Assembly: GCA_045837725.1 (NCBI GenBank)
Contig: JBEWZL010000178.1
Coordinates: 145,078-209,077, forward strand
Reading direction: 5' to 3'
From: Vermamoeba vermiformis
Taxonomy: Eukaryota > Tubulinea > Echinamoebida
Length of the DNA: 64,000 bases
Part shown: positions 1 to 12,063 of the stretch, piece after piece
How positions within the stretch are numbered: the stretch's first letter is position 1
Layout of the letters: every line of letters starts with the position of its first letter
Notes under the pieces: generated by a model
The model's input: the letters and a program-made list of their open reading frames with translations, nothing else
The model's database searches: none
What the model was told of the DNA's origin: nothing
Position numbers and translations under genes: made by a program

Positions 1-493
1 TTGTGAACAGTTTTAAATGAGGTGCTGCAATTCGTTGTAGATTGGTTAGCTGATCCAGACGAATAGGTGCCAACTCGTTTACAACACTGTTCCTCGCTAG
101 ACTAGTAAAAGACAGATCTAATGAAACCATGTTCGTTAAGTTTGCTAATAGATCTTCATAACATCTGGATGCCAGTACATTGGTATGAATTGTCAAACTG
201 AAAGATTGTGCGCATCTGCCAAACGTTTCGGAGATGGGCTGCATTTCATTTCGGCGTGGCCAATAAATATCAAAATCAGCTTGGCCAATAAATTTTGCCC
301 ATTTTTTGCACACTGCTCGTGCTAGTCGTTTTCGTTTATTCGATTTGAGGAATGACAGTGTCAACTCGATCAGCTCGTTTGGAAAATCATTAAATAATAT
401 CTGTGCAATTGATTAATTCGTGCTCTGAAATAAACTACCTAGAATAAATAACGAAAATGTTTTTAATCTGAAAAGGCTGGGTACCTGATCCAT
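1..493 (-). CDS. F-box / leucine-rich-repeat protein, 3' part cut by window edge
   Basis: The reading frame on the minus strand runs to the window edge, so the gene is incomplete. A tiny first exon (485-493, coding MDQ) joins in phase 0 to an exon at 400-1; the intron has GTAC and CACAG ends. After the join comes an F-box-like start (ILFNDFPNELIELTLSFLK), followed by a basic helix and a Trp-containing segment typical of F-box helices 2-3. Leucine-spaced segments then follow (LANLTNMVSLDLSFTSL, RLDQLTNLQRIAAPHLKLF), which look like leucine-rich repeats. F-box proteins usually select substrates for SCF ubiquitin ligases. The substrate cannot be inferred. At least three other F-box-like genes occur in this window. 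The fold is inferred from pattern only. Confidence 0.6.
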
Positions 494-823
494 TATCAAG
501 AAGCTTTATACTGAAGTTAATTCTATTCTATTTCAATGCTTTATATATGCTTGGTTGTTGAGGCTGTCTCGTCAATTTTATTTATTCTACGACGATGTGA
601 CGGCGTGTACACACTTTGTTTTCTGGGAACCACGGTTGTGACCGTGTGTGTATTCTCCAGATGCTGTGATCATTAAAAAGGAGAACAATGAGTGTTCAAT
701 CGTACGAAAATAAGATCTTTACAAAATTGACAAGATTTCAGCCCAGATTTCGTTCGACCAGATTCGCAGTAACTTTAAATCGAACAATGAACAATCAATA
801 ACCACAATTGAATATTAATTATT
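494..823. other. Divergent promoter spacer with a possible upstream ORF
   Basis: This spacer separates the start of the minus-strand F-box gene (493) from the plus-strand CxxC gene (824). It holds one plus-strand ORF of 37 codons, 688-801, starting in an acceptable context (acaATGa) and ending 22 bases before the next ATG. It could be a uORF of the CxxC gene or chance. I see no other gene. Confidence 0.35.
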
Positions 824-3686
824 ATGGAACATAAGAAAAACGGAAAGATGAAGAAGCACCGCTTCTGCTCTTGGTGCTTTAAAAAGACAGATCACCGATT
901 GAAAGAGGAACATATGATTGGACGTGATATGTACGAGTGCCTTAATTGCTTTGGCAATGTATGCGAGTGCATTAGCTGCGAAGGTAATTATGAGTTGAAA
1001 TTACTAAAAATCGAAAAATTTTCAATAAAATCTTTATTTAATTCCTTAATATTGATATGTATTACTGATAATATGACTCTATTTATTTCATATTGGAAAA
1101 TTAATAATATTTATGTTGCTTGTTATGCAATAATAAATCAATTTTCGCGAAACTTTCGGTGATTCGGCGGTGGTTGCCTCTGCATGTATTGACATAAATA
1201 AAATTTCATAGGCATGGCAAGACGATACGACGATAAATCCGCCGATAAACTTTGCTTCAAGTGCGATCCCAGATTCACAAGTACGTAACCGATCTACCGT
1301 CACGACGCCGTCGTTACTTACCATTTATCAATATTTGCAGATGAGGACGAAGAGTCGCTGAGCGAAATGGGCTGGTGCTCGTGGTGTTTATTGCACACTC
1401 AGCAGATCTTGGTTCAACCCAGTCTCATCACGCGCAACGTGTACAAATGCAGTCACTGTCACAGACGAACATTGTCTTGCAGAAGTACGTCAACACGATG
1501 TTATTTATATAGGTCCCGGTCATAACTCATTCCATCTCCTTTTAGGCTGTCGTGAAGGATTTGTGCGTGGCCACGGGTCTTACGATGACCAGGTACGCAC
1601 GGAATATTTTATTCGTTAACGAAGTTGCTAATGACCTAATGCAGTTATGCCTCAAATGCGACGGAACTATTGAGCACTGGCACGAGAGAGAACTCAATTT
1701 CCAAAAGTTGTCACGTCCTGGCTGGTGTTCGTGGTGCCTCGATTACAGCCGTCATCAGTTGGAACAAGTAAGCACTTTGGATAATAATCTATTCGTTATT
1801 AATTGCTAAATCACCTCAGGTCAACCAAGTACGTCGCAGTGTGTACATGTGCATTCAATGTCAAAACCGCACGCTGCCGTGTAACTCGTGCAACATTGGA
1901 ATGACACGCGGCGGCGCAGGATGGGACGACGATAATTGTAGCGTTTGCACTGAGGACTATAAGCATCAAGGCAAAAACCACCCTGAAATCTTCGACAAAG
2001 CAACTCCAAACGAGGTCAGTTTTTGACACGTGGTGCCGTTCATTTACCTCAAGGCACGTGTAGCTAACATACCTTTGCAGATGCAAGATGACGTAAAGAA
2101 AGCATTCGAGATTGCAACGGATATCGACAAGAACTACTTCCTGAAGTGGCTGTTGATGCAAGCTAGGAAAGATGTCATGGTCAAACAGAGCAGAACTGAA
2201 GAGCTTGTGCGCAAGGAGATGGTAAGCATCGTAGCTCAAAAACGCTTTACAGATAGACGAAAATTTGTCGCGAGATTTGAGTTGTCCGGCTGAGAAAGGG
2301 CACAGAGAACATTTTTCGTTTAGTCTAGTGGTCGGGACATGGTTTTTTTTTCAGGACGGAGCATCAAGCACCTATGGCCGAGTTGGTCTAAGGCGTTAGA
2401 CTCAAGTTCTAATGGGGGTAACTCCGCGTGGGTTCGAATCCCACTGGGTGCAAGCAATTAATTTTTTTTTTTGCCTTCGCTCCCTTCCTCATGCTCTGTT
2501 TTGTTTGTCTTCTTGCTTAGCGAAGCACTGGGTGCAAACGAATATATTATTTTTTTCCCTCGCACTCAACTTGAGCGGATCTGTCGTTTTGTTGACTGGC
2601 TTGCGTTAGTGACTGACAGTTTTCTTAGGCCAGACATTCCGAGTTCCGTGATCTTGCTGCGCAATCAGGCATGGTTAGGCCGTTCTTGATCTTAGTAGCC
2701 ATGCCCGCGTTCTTCAGAAACAAAGTCGCGAACTTTTTGGGTTGGACGCTCTTCACGCAACGTAAGTTCCAATTGGGCCTATTGTTTCGTCTTTATTATT
2801 AACGTACAACATTTACAGCCTACTTTGGAGACGCTCATGAAGAAGCTTGGGTGATTTTATCCAAAGACATGTCAGGCATGATGTCACGAGCAATCAAAGC
2901 CTACGAACGCATCGCATTGCTGAACCGTATGCCATGGTACGTCCTACCTATCAAGTAGATGTAACTTTTTGACTCATTTGTGACGTCAGGTACAATGTGG
3001 TTTATCGAGTGACAGCTGAAATCTTCCGACGGGTTGATGCTCCTGAAATGGACTACGACGATGCCGTTAAGATCTCTAACCTGCGTAATAACGATTACAT
3101 GAAGAACATTGAACAAGAGTTCTTGTTGAAGTTAGGCGAGTTGCAACAACGCGTAAGTGTCAAAAGTCATTCGTGTCAAAATCCGTCTAATTCTAATTTT
3201 GATTGACAGACTGCTCAAATGCCCGACAAAGTGCCCAAGACTCAAGCCGAGATTGAGGCCGATGAAATCATTCGCGAACGAGTCATTAAGAACGCGGGTA
3301 TTAATAGACCTGAAGTACTCAACTATGCCGTTCGGTTGACTAAGACGATTGTTGGTGCTCCCGGTCAATTGACTCTTGCTGTATTTGCTGTCAACACTGC
3401 TGCCACGATCCTTCCTGCCCTCTCTGGCGTAGCCGTAAGTAATTTAGTGTCACTTGTCATACGCTACAATACTTAGTTACGATGTTATCAGGTGCCGCTC
3501 ACGTCAGCCGCAGCGTTAGTTACAACTCCTCTGTTCATCATCGGTATCTTCAGCTTGATCAAAGACGCAATCACGTTAGGTCTCGGCAGCTCCGAAGGCC
3601 GATTGTTCGGTCCTTTGATGGTGATTATGAACCAAAAGATCTTGTTGGCCGTTGAAGGCATTGATGTTGAAGACTTCATGCCCTAA
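824..3686 (+). CDS. Cysteine-rich protein with three CxxC modules and a hydrophobic C-terminal domain
   Basis: I do not recognise this family. The model joins exons 824-983, 1212-1280, 1341-1484, 1546-1592, 1645-1767, 1820-2014, 2081-2221, 2629-2761 and about four more up to the stop at 3684-3686, with phases agreeing across each junction I checked. The N-terminal ~260 residues hold three copies of one module. Each begins with CSWC (FCSWCFKK, WCSWCLLH, WCSWCLDY), followed about 18-20 residues later by CxxC, then CxxC and a last CxxC-type pair, so each could bind two zinc ions. The second half is helical and charged, then hydrophobic near the C-terminus (about 3340-3600), suggesting one or two membrane segments. 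The intron at 2222-2628 is longer than the others and contains a tRNA-Leu gene on the same strand. The gene converges on prpD, with ~100 bases between the stops. Confidence 0.7.
2321..2357 (+). other. Degenerate tRNA-like 5' half upstream of tRNA-Leu copy 1
   Basis: TAGTCTAGTGG at 2321-2331 in the context TTTCGTTTAGTCTAGTGGTC resembles the D-arm/A-box of eukaryotic tRNA-Asp or tRNA-Glu. No anticodon or T arm follows; a T-run comes instead. The same relic is present in copy B (complement of 5610-5620). It is most simply a decayed tRNA duplicated with the cassette. Confidence 0.4.
2368..2452 (+). tRNA. tRNA-Leu(CAA), copy 1, inside an intron
   Basis: This is an 85-base type II tRNA. The acceptor stem GCACCTA pairs with TGGGTGC, with discriminator A. 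The anticodon stem TTAGA/TCTAA closes loop CTCAAGT, giving anticodon CAA (Leu, UUG). A long variable arm (GGGGGTAACTCC) and a T arm with GGGTTCGAATCCC follow. A T-run starting at about 2461 would terminate Pol III. The gene lies in sense orientation within the intron of the CxxC gene. An identical tRNA lies at 5489-5573 on the other strand. Confidence 0.95.
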
Positions 3687-3784
3687 GATAAAAAACAGTC
3701 TTCTCTTGTAAATAGAGGTTTATTATCGAAGCAATAAACTCTTTCTTGTAACTAGAAGTTAGTGTTGTGTGGTAGCAGATCCGC

Positions 3785-6700
3785 TTAGATAACGAACAAC
3801 TTGACGAACTCAGTGACGGGCATGTTGCAGAAGTCTTCCAACTTGCTTCTCAAGCAGGTGTCAACGATGCGTTGAATTTGCTTTTGAGGGAAGCGAGTGG
3901 CAATGTTGTGAAGGAACTTCTTCTCGATCTCGGGGATGGCTTCTTGACGTCTGCGGCGGTGACCCAAGGGGTACTTGATCTCGATCACGTCAGTCTTGGT
4001 ACCATCAGCGAACTCGACTTGAACAGCGTTGGCAATGCTGCGCTCAGCAGGGTCCAAGTAGCTGACAGAGTAGGACTCGTCTTCGGTGACTTCCATCTTC
4101 TCTCTCAAGGCGTCAATTCTGGGGTCCTTGGCGAAGTGATCCTCGTAGTGATCAGCAGTCAAGTTGCCAAAGATGAGACCGATGGCAGTCATGTACTGCA
4201 AGCAGTGGTCACGATCAGCAGGGTTGACGAGAGGACCCTTCTTGTCGATGATGCGAATAGCAGACTTGTGAGTCTTGATGTAGACCTTCTTGACTTGGTC
4301 CAAGCGAGGAGCGACTTGAGGGTGCAACTTGATGGCACATTCGACAGCAGTTTGCGCGTGGAATTCCTAGCGCGGGTAAGTACAATAATTATAGATAGTG
4401 CAGAGCAATTAAACTTACAGCAGGGAAAGAGACCTTGAACAAAACGTTCTCCATGACGTACTCCTCGAAGGGGCGTTGGAACTTGAGGGGTTGGCCCTTG
4501 AACAAAACATCGGAGAAACCCCACTTGGGAGCAGAGAGAGCGGTCTTGTAGCCCATCTCGCCCTTCAAGGACATCAAGGCCAAACGAACACCACGGGAAG
4601 TAGCATCACCAGCAGCCCAAGATTTGCGAGAACCAGTGTTGGGGAAGTGTCTAGGGTTAAGTCAGTACAAGTTTTTATTTTAAAATGGAAAAAAGTATTT
4701 GCAATGTTATGTTGTTGCATAAAATCGGAGTCAACAAGGCAAACACGCTTTGGCAGTGCGCAAACAGAAAGCAAAAAAAAAAAGAAATTGGATTCGCAGG
4801 GTTTCGATCCCCGTACCTCCCGCATGCTAAGCGGACGTGCTACCAAGTGCACCACGAACCCGTTGGTTGATTGGCTCGAGGGGGAGCACGTGAGCAGGTC
4901 ACTACAGACCACCCGAATAACACCTTCCTGACTGGGTTCGGGGGAAAGAAGTTCCTCCCGGTGTTTGACCGATCGGTGTAGGTTTCAAATTGATACTCAA
5001 TGGGTAACCACGTTCCTTAAATAGCAAGAAAAAAAAAAATTCGACCCATCAGTTTCAGGAGGTGCCAGTGGTTTCAAGCGACGAAGCGCTGATCGCCCAG
5101 AAAAGATTTACCTCTAATTCAGCAAAAAGGTAATCGACAGCAGCAGGATTTGAACCTGCGCGGGCAAGCCCAGATGATTTCTAGTCATCCTCCTTAGACC
5201 ACTCGGACATGCTGTCTTGTTGAAGGAGCAGCGCGGCCCCATCATGCGCCACCAGGATGGATCGGGCAAACGCACTCGCGTCAACTTCAACAAAAAAAGT
5301 AATTGCAAGTGCCGCATCAAACAAGCCAATTGCTTCACAATAAGGAAGGCTACTACGGACAAAACAAAGCGTGCTTGGGCAAAAAAATAATAATATTTGT
5401 TTGCGCCCAGTGCCTCGCGAAGCAAGAAGAACAAACAAAACAGAGCATTGAGGAAGGGAGCGAAGGCAAAAAAAAAAATTTAATTGCTTGCACCCAGTGG
5501 GATTCGAACCCACGCGGAGTTACCCCCATTAGAACTTGAGTCTAACGCCTTAGACCAACTCGGCCATAGGTGCTTGATGTTCCGAACCTCAAAAAAAAGC
5601 GTGTGCCGACCACTAGACTAAACGAAATATGTTCTCTGTGTCCTTTCTCAGCCCGACAACTCAAATCTCGCGAATAAATTTGTATATAATGATGCTTACC
5701 TGTAAGTTCGCAAGCTGTGACCATCGACCCAACATTGGCTTACGGTGTTCAAGATGGCCTCGCGATCGCCACCGAGGAGACCAGCAGAGACAGAAGCGGA
5801 GGCTAACTTGACAAGCAAGACGTGATCCAAACCAACAGCGTTGAAACTGTTTTCCAAAGCCAAACCACCCTGGTAAGAATTAGCGCGTGTAATCATCCAT
5901 CCGAATCTTCAGCTACGTACTTGGATTTCGTAGGTCTTAATCAAACCGTGGAGGACGTCCTTCATAGTCAAAGGAGCCTTGCCTTCAGCGACACGTTGGT
6001 TGGAGATGTACTCGCAAACAGCAAGAATAGCACCCAAGTTGTCAGAAGGGTGACCTAGACATTTGTTAACACGAATACTCCAATAGAGGCACTACTAACC
6101 CCACTCAGCGGCCAACCAAGTGTCCTACAATGATTTGTTAGGCACGGTAAAATAACGAGGTGACATTGTTAAATGACTCACATTGAAGTCCAACCAACGG
6201 ATGATAGTGCCGATGTTGAAGGCACCCTGAACAGGATCCAAGACGAACTACATATTGCGGTCAATGCACGTTCGCAACACGCTAAGTAATCGAAAGAAAA
6301 ATACCTGAGTTCCAGGGACGTGAACTCCGTTAGGAACGACGGTGCCTTTAAAGTCATTAATACGGATATTTTTCCTTTAAAAAAATATTCAACATACCAG
6401 GGACGATGGGGCCCAAGTGCTTGGTGCACTCGGGGAATTGCAAAGCGAGCATACCACAACCTGATCACAAACAAAATATAAAATTGCAATTACACCATGA
6501 CAATTATCAAATAATGTATAGAATATTATAGAACAATTAATCATTAAATTTGTTTCGTTTGGGCATCCGAAAAAATTTCATCTAGTTTTTAACGTGAAAT
6601 ATTCGATTGAGTAACAGCTATTTGTCAATTTCGCTCACCTAAGGCATCGAGCAAAGTATATCTGGCGGTGCTCAAAGCTTCTTGGCTCTTGCAAGAGAAG

Positions 6701-6812
6701 TTTTGCACGTAGTCAGTAATTTGCTTGATGGGTTCGTCGTAATCCTATTGTTGCCTTAGGTGAGTCGTGCTATCTCATAATTACTAAGTTATTGTCTTAC
6801 TAAGTTGGCCAT
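3785..6812 (-). CDS. prpD: 2-methylcitrate dehydratase (MmgE/PrpD family)
   Basis: In the methylcitrate route of propionyl-CoA disposal this enzyme dehydrates 2-methylcitrate to 2-methylaconitate; in eukaryotes that is usually mitochondrial. The model starts at 6810-6812 (MANL) and reads about ten exons to TAA at 3785-3787. Family stretches are clear: [20 protein letters not shown] with a following [77 protein letters not shown] and the end [11 protein letters not shown]. These match PrpD from start to end, so length looks complete. I see no obvious N-terminal mitochondrial presequence. Intron 4651-5699 is about 1,050 bases, roughly ten times the others, and holds three tRNA genes on the same strand. 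Confidence 0.93.
4789..4861 (-). tRNA. tRNA-Ala(AGC) in a prpD intron
   Basis: This is a 73-base cloverleaf on the minus strand. Acceptor GGGTTCG pairs with CGAATCC and includes the G3:U70 wobble that identifies alanine tRNAs. The anticodon loop TTAGCAT gives AGC. The T arm reads GGGGATCGAAACCC, and discriminator is A. A T-rich run follows downstream on the minus strand (4771-4788). It shares orientation with prpD. Confidence 0.94.
4862..5045 (-). ncRNA. Possible structured Pol III RNA between tRNA-Ala and tRNA-Ser
   Basis: This stretch of the prpD intron is markedly more GC-rich than other introns here and can fold on the minus strand. One hairpin is GGGAGGAA-CTTC-TTTCCCCC (around 4940-4960), bracketed by ACACC/GGTGT, and another is GGTC-TGTAGT-GACC (around 4899-4912). 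CCGATCGG is self-complementary. A ten-base T-run on the minus strand lies near 5030-5040 and could terminate an upstream unit at 5045-5100. I could not match it to 5S, U1-U6, SRP, RNase P or MRP RNA with confidence. It may be an unknown ncRNA or only a GC-rich spacer. Confidence 0.25.
5135..5216 (-). tRNA. tRNA-Ser(AGA) in a prpD intron
   Basis: This is an 82-base type II tRNA on the minus strand. Acceptor GACAGCA pairs with TGCTGTC, with discriminator G. The anticodon stem GATGA/TCATC closes loop CTAGAAA, giving AGA (Ser). A long variable arm and a T arm GCAGGTTCAAATCCTGC follow. A TTTTT run lies a few bases past the 3' end. It has the same orientation as prpD. Confidence 0.94.
5381..5682 (-). 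repeat. Inverted duplication, copy B (tRNA-Leu cassette)
   Basis: This is the partner of 2261-2557, in inverted orientation. It includes the tRNA-Leu copy, the tRNA-like A-box relic (complement of 5610-5620) and the T-rich tail. The 3' tail of both copies contains a second echo of the tRNA end (GCACTGGG(T/C)GCAA), hinting at an older local tandem duplication. The prpD donor next to this copy reads GTAAGCATC, as in copy A. Confidence 0.85.
5489..5573 (-). tRNA. tRNA-Leu(CAA), copy 2, in a prpD intron
   Basis: The sequence is identical to the tRNA at 2368-2452, on the opposite strand: 85 bases, anticodon CAA, type II variable arm, acceptor GCACCTA/TGGGTGC. It is followed on the minus strand by a T-run (about 5470-5480). 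It is the third tRNA in this one intron, all in host-gene sense. Confidence 0.95.
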
Positions 6813-7036
6813 TGTTGTTCGTCAAATCAAATAGATTGATGAAAGGAAATTTGGTGCGAGGCCAAAAACCAAACAGGCGAGCCTCTCGCCCAAAATTAAC
6901 TGATTAAATACTAGATGATTTAATATTGACTCAAAATATTCATTTATTTAACGCAATTAAGCATTAAATCTGTACAAAATTATTCAAAAACGGATTTCGA
7001 AAACTATTTTACATTCGCCACCAGCGCTTGCGAGTT

Positions 7037-7201
7037 TTAATTGGCCAATTCCTCGAGTTTTGTCCTAACTGTTCGGCTTTCATCTACGAAGTGCTTAATC
7101 TTGGCCTGAGACTTAGTAGTGAAGTCCTTGATCTGTCGATCAAATTCTGCTTTGATAAAATCTTCGACTGTAAGTCCTCGGTATTCTTGTGGAACGTCCA
7201 T
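7037..7201 (-). CDS. Small charged helical protein, 54 residues
   Basis: A single-exon ORF begins MDVPQEYRGLTVEDFIKAEF and ends RTKLEELAN. It is rich in Lys, Glu, Asp and Arg, with heptad-like spacing through most of its length, and has no signal peptide or membrane segment. It sits between the start of prpD and the end of the RBBP4 gene, with about 180-220 bases on each side, which is enough for its own promoter. I do not recognise it. The clean codon use and lack of long shadow ORFs favour a real gene, but it is short. Confidence 0.45.
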   Translation of the reverse strand: MDVPQEYRGLTVEDFIKAEFDRQIKDFTTKSQAKIKHFVDESRTVRTKLEELAN

Positions 7202-7382
7202 TTTCGAAGTTGTGGTTTGTGCGGTTTAAAATAAAGATTATCGGGATGCTAGCCAAACAACAAAAATTGTCAGGCTGTTCAAAAGAAACGGCTAGTAATT
7301 TGAGCGGGAACTCAATTTTAACCTTATTTTACTTATGACACAATTAGACAACACATTGGACGCATGCTGATCGTCTCGGAAC

Positions 7383-9380
<1,998 letters not shown>

Positions 9381-9563
9381 TTTTGGACTAATGGTATGTA
9401 TTGCCTCTATAAATCAAACACGGAGCACTGCTTGCTGGCTCCTTCCTTTCTGATGTTCGAAAAAGCGCGCAAATGAATTTGACGGTCAAACGGTTTTGGT
9501 AGGCAAAAAAGTACGAGTCTGCGCTCCTTTACTTTTTGTCAACAAATTGATACATTTGACCGC

Positions 9564-11303
9564 TTATTGGCGGAAGTTGAAGGTTTGAGCGGCGTTCACG
9601 GCACCGGCTAAGTTGAAGCTGAAAGAAGCCTTTTGGGTGTAAATGGAAACAGGGTTCAACCAAGCGACTTTAACGTGGTTCAAGAACTCTCCCTTCAAGT
9701 GATCAGCGTAGGAAGTAACGAAAGACAAGTTGTTAACCTAGGCAAGAGTTAGTAATTGCTATCTCTAGTGTAAATCTTCTGACGTACTTGGTTGTCACCG
9801 GCGAGCAAAACACCCTTGGCTTGAGTAATGACGCACAAAGTTTGAGCAACACGCATAAGGAATTTGTAGTGAATACCAAGAGCCTTCAAGGCGTTAGCAT
9901 CAGGGGGTGAGGCGGTGGCACGAGCAACAACTAAAGAGCACGTTAGTTGAGGGTATCGAAGGCGATATTACGTGGCAGTGGTGCCGTAAAACAAGAGGTG
10001 GTTTCTACTTACCGTCTTGTGCCTTCAAACCTTTAGCGGTCTCAGGGTGATCCTTGACGGTCCATTCGTAGACATTCACCAAACCACGACCACTGCAGAT
10101 ATCTTCGAATTCAATTGTGGTCTTGCCACCATACCTAAAGCAAACTGTCAACATACGCACGTCACGTTAGTATTCACCAAATACGTACAGCTTCTTGCTG
10201 ATGAACTCAATGACGTCGCGGTCTTCCTTGCTTTCGCTAGAGGCAGATCCGAGCTCGTTGACAAGAGCGTGGCCAGCTTCAAGAGGTAAGACCTAAACAT
10301 TATATATGAGACTTGGGCCGATTGTACCCGTTGGTGGCGCTTACGGTGTGCTTGCTAACAGTGGAAGGAGCTTGTTGAAGAAGAGCAGTTCCGAGACCAG
10401 TACCCATGGCCAAAACAACGTCTATATAAGAGTATTAGATCATTTATACGACTGCTGTTACGGGATGAAATTAAAATAAGCTTACAGTGGTAGGGAAGCA
10501 AAGAAAATTTATCGCCTTGTTGCTTGCTGTAAAGTTTGACGTTAGATTGACGCGGCCAAGCGCGCAATAATACGTACGTGGTGTCGTTCTGCCACAAAGG
10601 TTGGAAAAACTCGCAAAGACGTCCTTGTTGGTTGAGGGAGTTGATGCCGTAGCACGTGCTCTCCAAATCGTTAATGAAGCGAGAAGCCTTAGGAGGGAAG
10701 ATATCGGGTGAAATGTGAGAAGTAGTGAGTGTTCTCTCAGCTTCAGATCCTTCGTAGTTGGTGACGGTAACCTTGGTGCGAATGAGTTTAAGACCGAGAT
10801 CGATTACGACCTAATATGTGTACCTTAGTTCCGTTGTCAGTAACGGGTCCGGCGACGGCCAAGACGGCAGCTTGGGGACGTCTGTGGAGGATTTGAATCA
10901 ATTGATTGCCGACGGCCTTCAATCCTTCGATCAAATGAGCAGTGGTGTTGGCTTGAAATTTGACAACTTGGATCAGAGCAAGAGAATCAGCCTTTGAAAC
11001 GGCAACTCGTGTGTTGGTACCACCGACATCAATGCCGACGAAGTAAATAGCCTGGTTGTTTTGATTCAGTCAATAAAATAATTTTTTTTTGGATTCGATT
11101 TTATAATCGCAAAGTTTTTCGCCTGTAAAGAAAATGTGCAATATGGTATATTACAATTTTTAAAATTGAGGTCCCGATTTTATATTGCGTTAAATTTCAA
11201 AAAGGCTGTGCGTGCCTTTGCAATCTTCTATAAAACTTACTTCAGTGCCCCAGGCTTGCAATTGCTGGACAACCTCGTGGGTGAAGTCGTATTGAGATGA
11301 CAT
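9564..11303 (-). CDS. Bacterial-type glucokinase (Glk family)
   Basis: The product should phosphorylate glucose with ATP, the first step of glycolysis. The N-terminal phosphate-binding motif FVGIDVGGTNTRVAV follows a short leader (start 11301-11303, MSSQYDFTHEV). VLAVAGPVTDNGTKVVI, SRFINDLEST, a GTGLGTALLQ ATP-binding turn and PLEAGHALVNE match the glucokinase (PF02685-like) order, not the eukaryotic hexokinase fold family. The C-terminal part carries VYEWTVKDHPETAKGL and ends NAAQTFNFRQ. About nine exons are used, with introns like those of the neighbours. This type occurs in several protist groups and is often explained by old transfer from bacteria. The many introns show it is long resident here. 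The substrate is assumed from family; a related sugar kinase is possible. Confidence 0.85.
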
Positions 11304-12063
11304 AATTAATGAATTGTTGTTGATGAAGTACTGCAGTAAAAATAGTAAACGCAAAGCGCTGATATTCATGTTTCTCCCTTCTTCCAGAACAATCGACAAC
11401 CATTGTATAACAACCTAGATGATACTGACGCGAGTTCGTATGTAAATGCAATCAATGTACTCTATCCCGTTCTTTCCTTCGAGAAAATGACGAACAAACT
11501 GTAAATGCAATCTGGCATCTTACGATGTATGGCGTATAAGGGGACAAATTACGCTCTAAATAATCAAAGATAATATTTTACATACGATAACAGCACTTGG
11601 CACGACCAGTAAGCCGATCCTCACCAGATTTTGAAAATTGAATTTTTGCTCCGATCTGGGCTTTCTCTGCGTGTCTTTGTGGTTTACAAAATGAAGTTCA
11701 TCGTAAGGGCATCAAAATACTGATTATTCAAAAATTTCGGCTGTTGAGTGGATGTGATCATGCTCGCCCCTCGGCGTATTTTTGAGTTGTGTCGCTTCCT
11801 TAAACTTTTTTTATACAACGCCTTCGCAGGCAGGGGTACATGGCCGATTTTCCTTCGGTTCGCATAATTTTTTTTGCTGAGCGGTAGTGCACAACACCAA
11901 ACAAGTAAGGGTACTAAACCTTCAAATTGCGTACCAAATTTTATCCGTTTAAAACCTGTTTTCCCGCGTGTTTCAGCGCTGACCTTTCGAATACCTAGGA
12001 CGCTGAATGGTCCCGAAGAATCATACAAGACCTTGAATTCGATCAGTACCAACGTAAAATGAA
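11304..12063. other. Divergent promoter spacer between glucokinase and the BRWD-like gene
   Basis: This is about 760 bases between two divergent starts. A minus-strand ORF covers 11684-12259, but it runs antisense into the BRWD exons and has no family features, so I do not call it. Short AT-rich runs are present. I see no RNA gene. Confidence 0.4.

Larger units (their letters stand above)
2261..2557 (+). repeat. Inverted duplication, copy A (tRNA-Leu cassette)
   Basis: About 300 bases here match, in opposite orientation, 5381-5682. The tRNA itself is identical, while both flanks differ by scattered substitutions and small indels. Shared flank landmarks are CGCGAGATTTGAGTTGTC upstream, a tRNA-like A-box (TAGTCTAGTGG), and downstream GCCTTCGCTCCCTTCCTC and CTCTGTTTTGTTTGT. 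Relative to its host gene each copy is in sense. Both host introns also begin with the same donor stretch GTAAGCATC. Confidence 0.85.

Noticed and set aside
2471-2689. Plus-strand ORF within the tRNA-bearing intron
   Set aside because: It lies across the duplicated tRNA flank and crosses the acceptor of the next exon. It is best explained as intron read-through.
4862-5040. Identity of the GC-rich block as SRP RNA or RNase P/MRP RNA
   Set aside because: Single short matches (AGCAGGTCA, TGTAG loop) are in the wrong order or orientation for those RNAs, so I left it unnamed.
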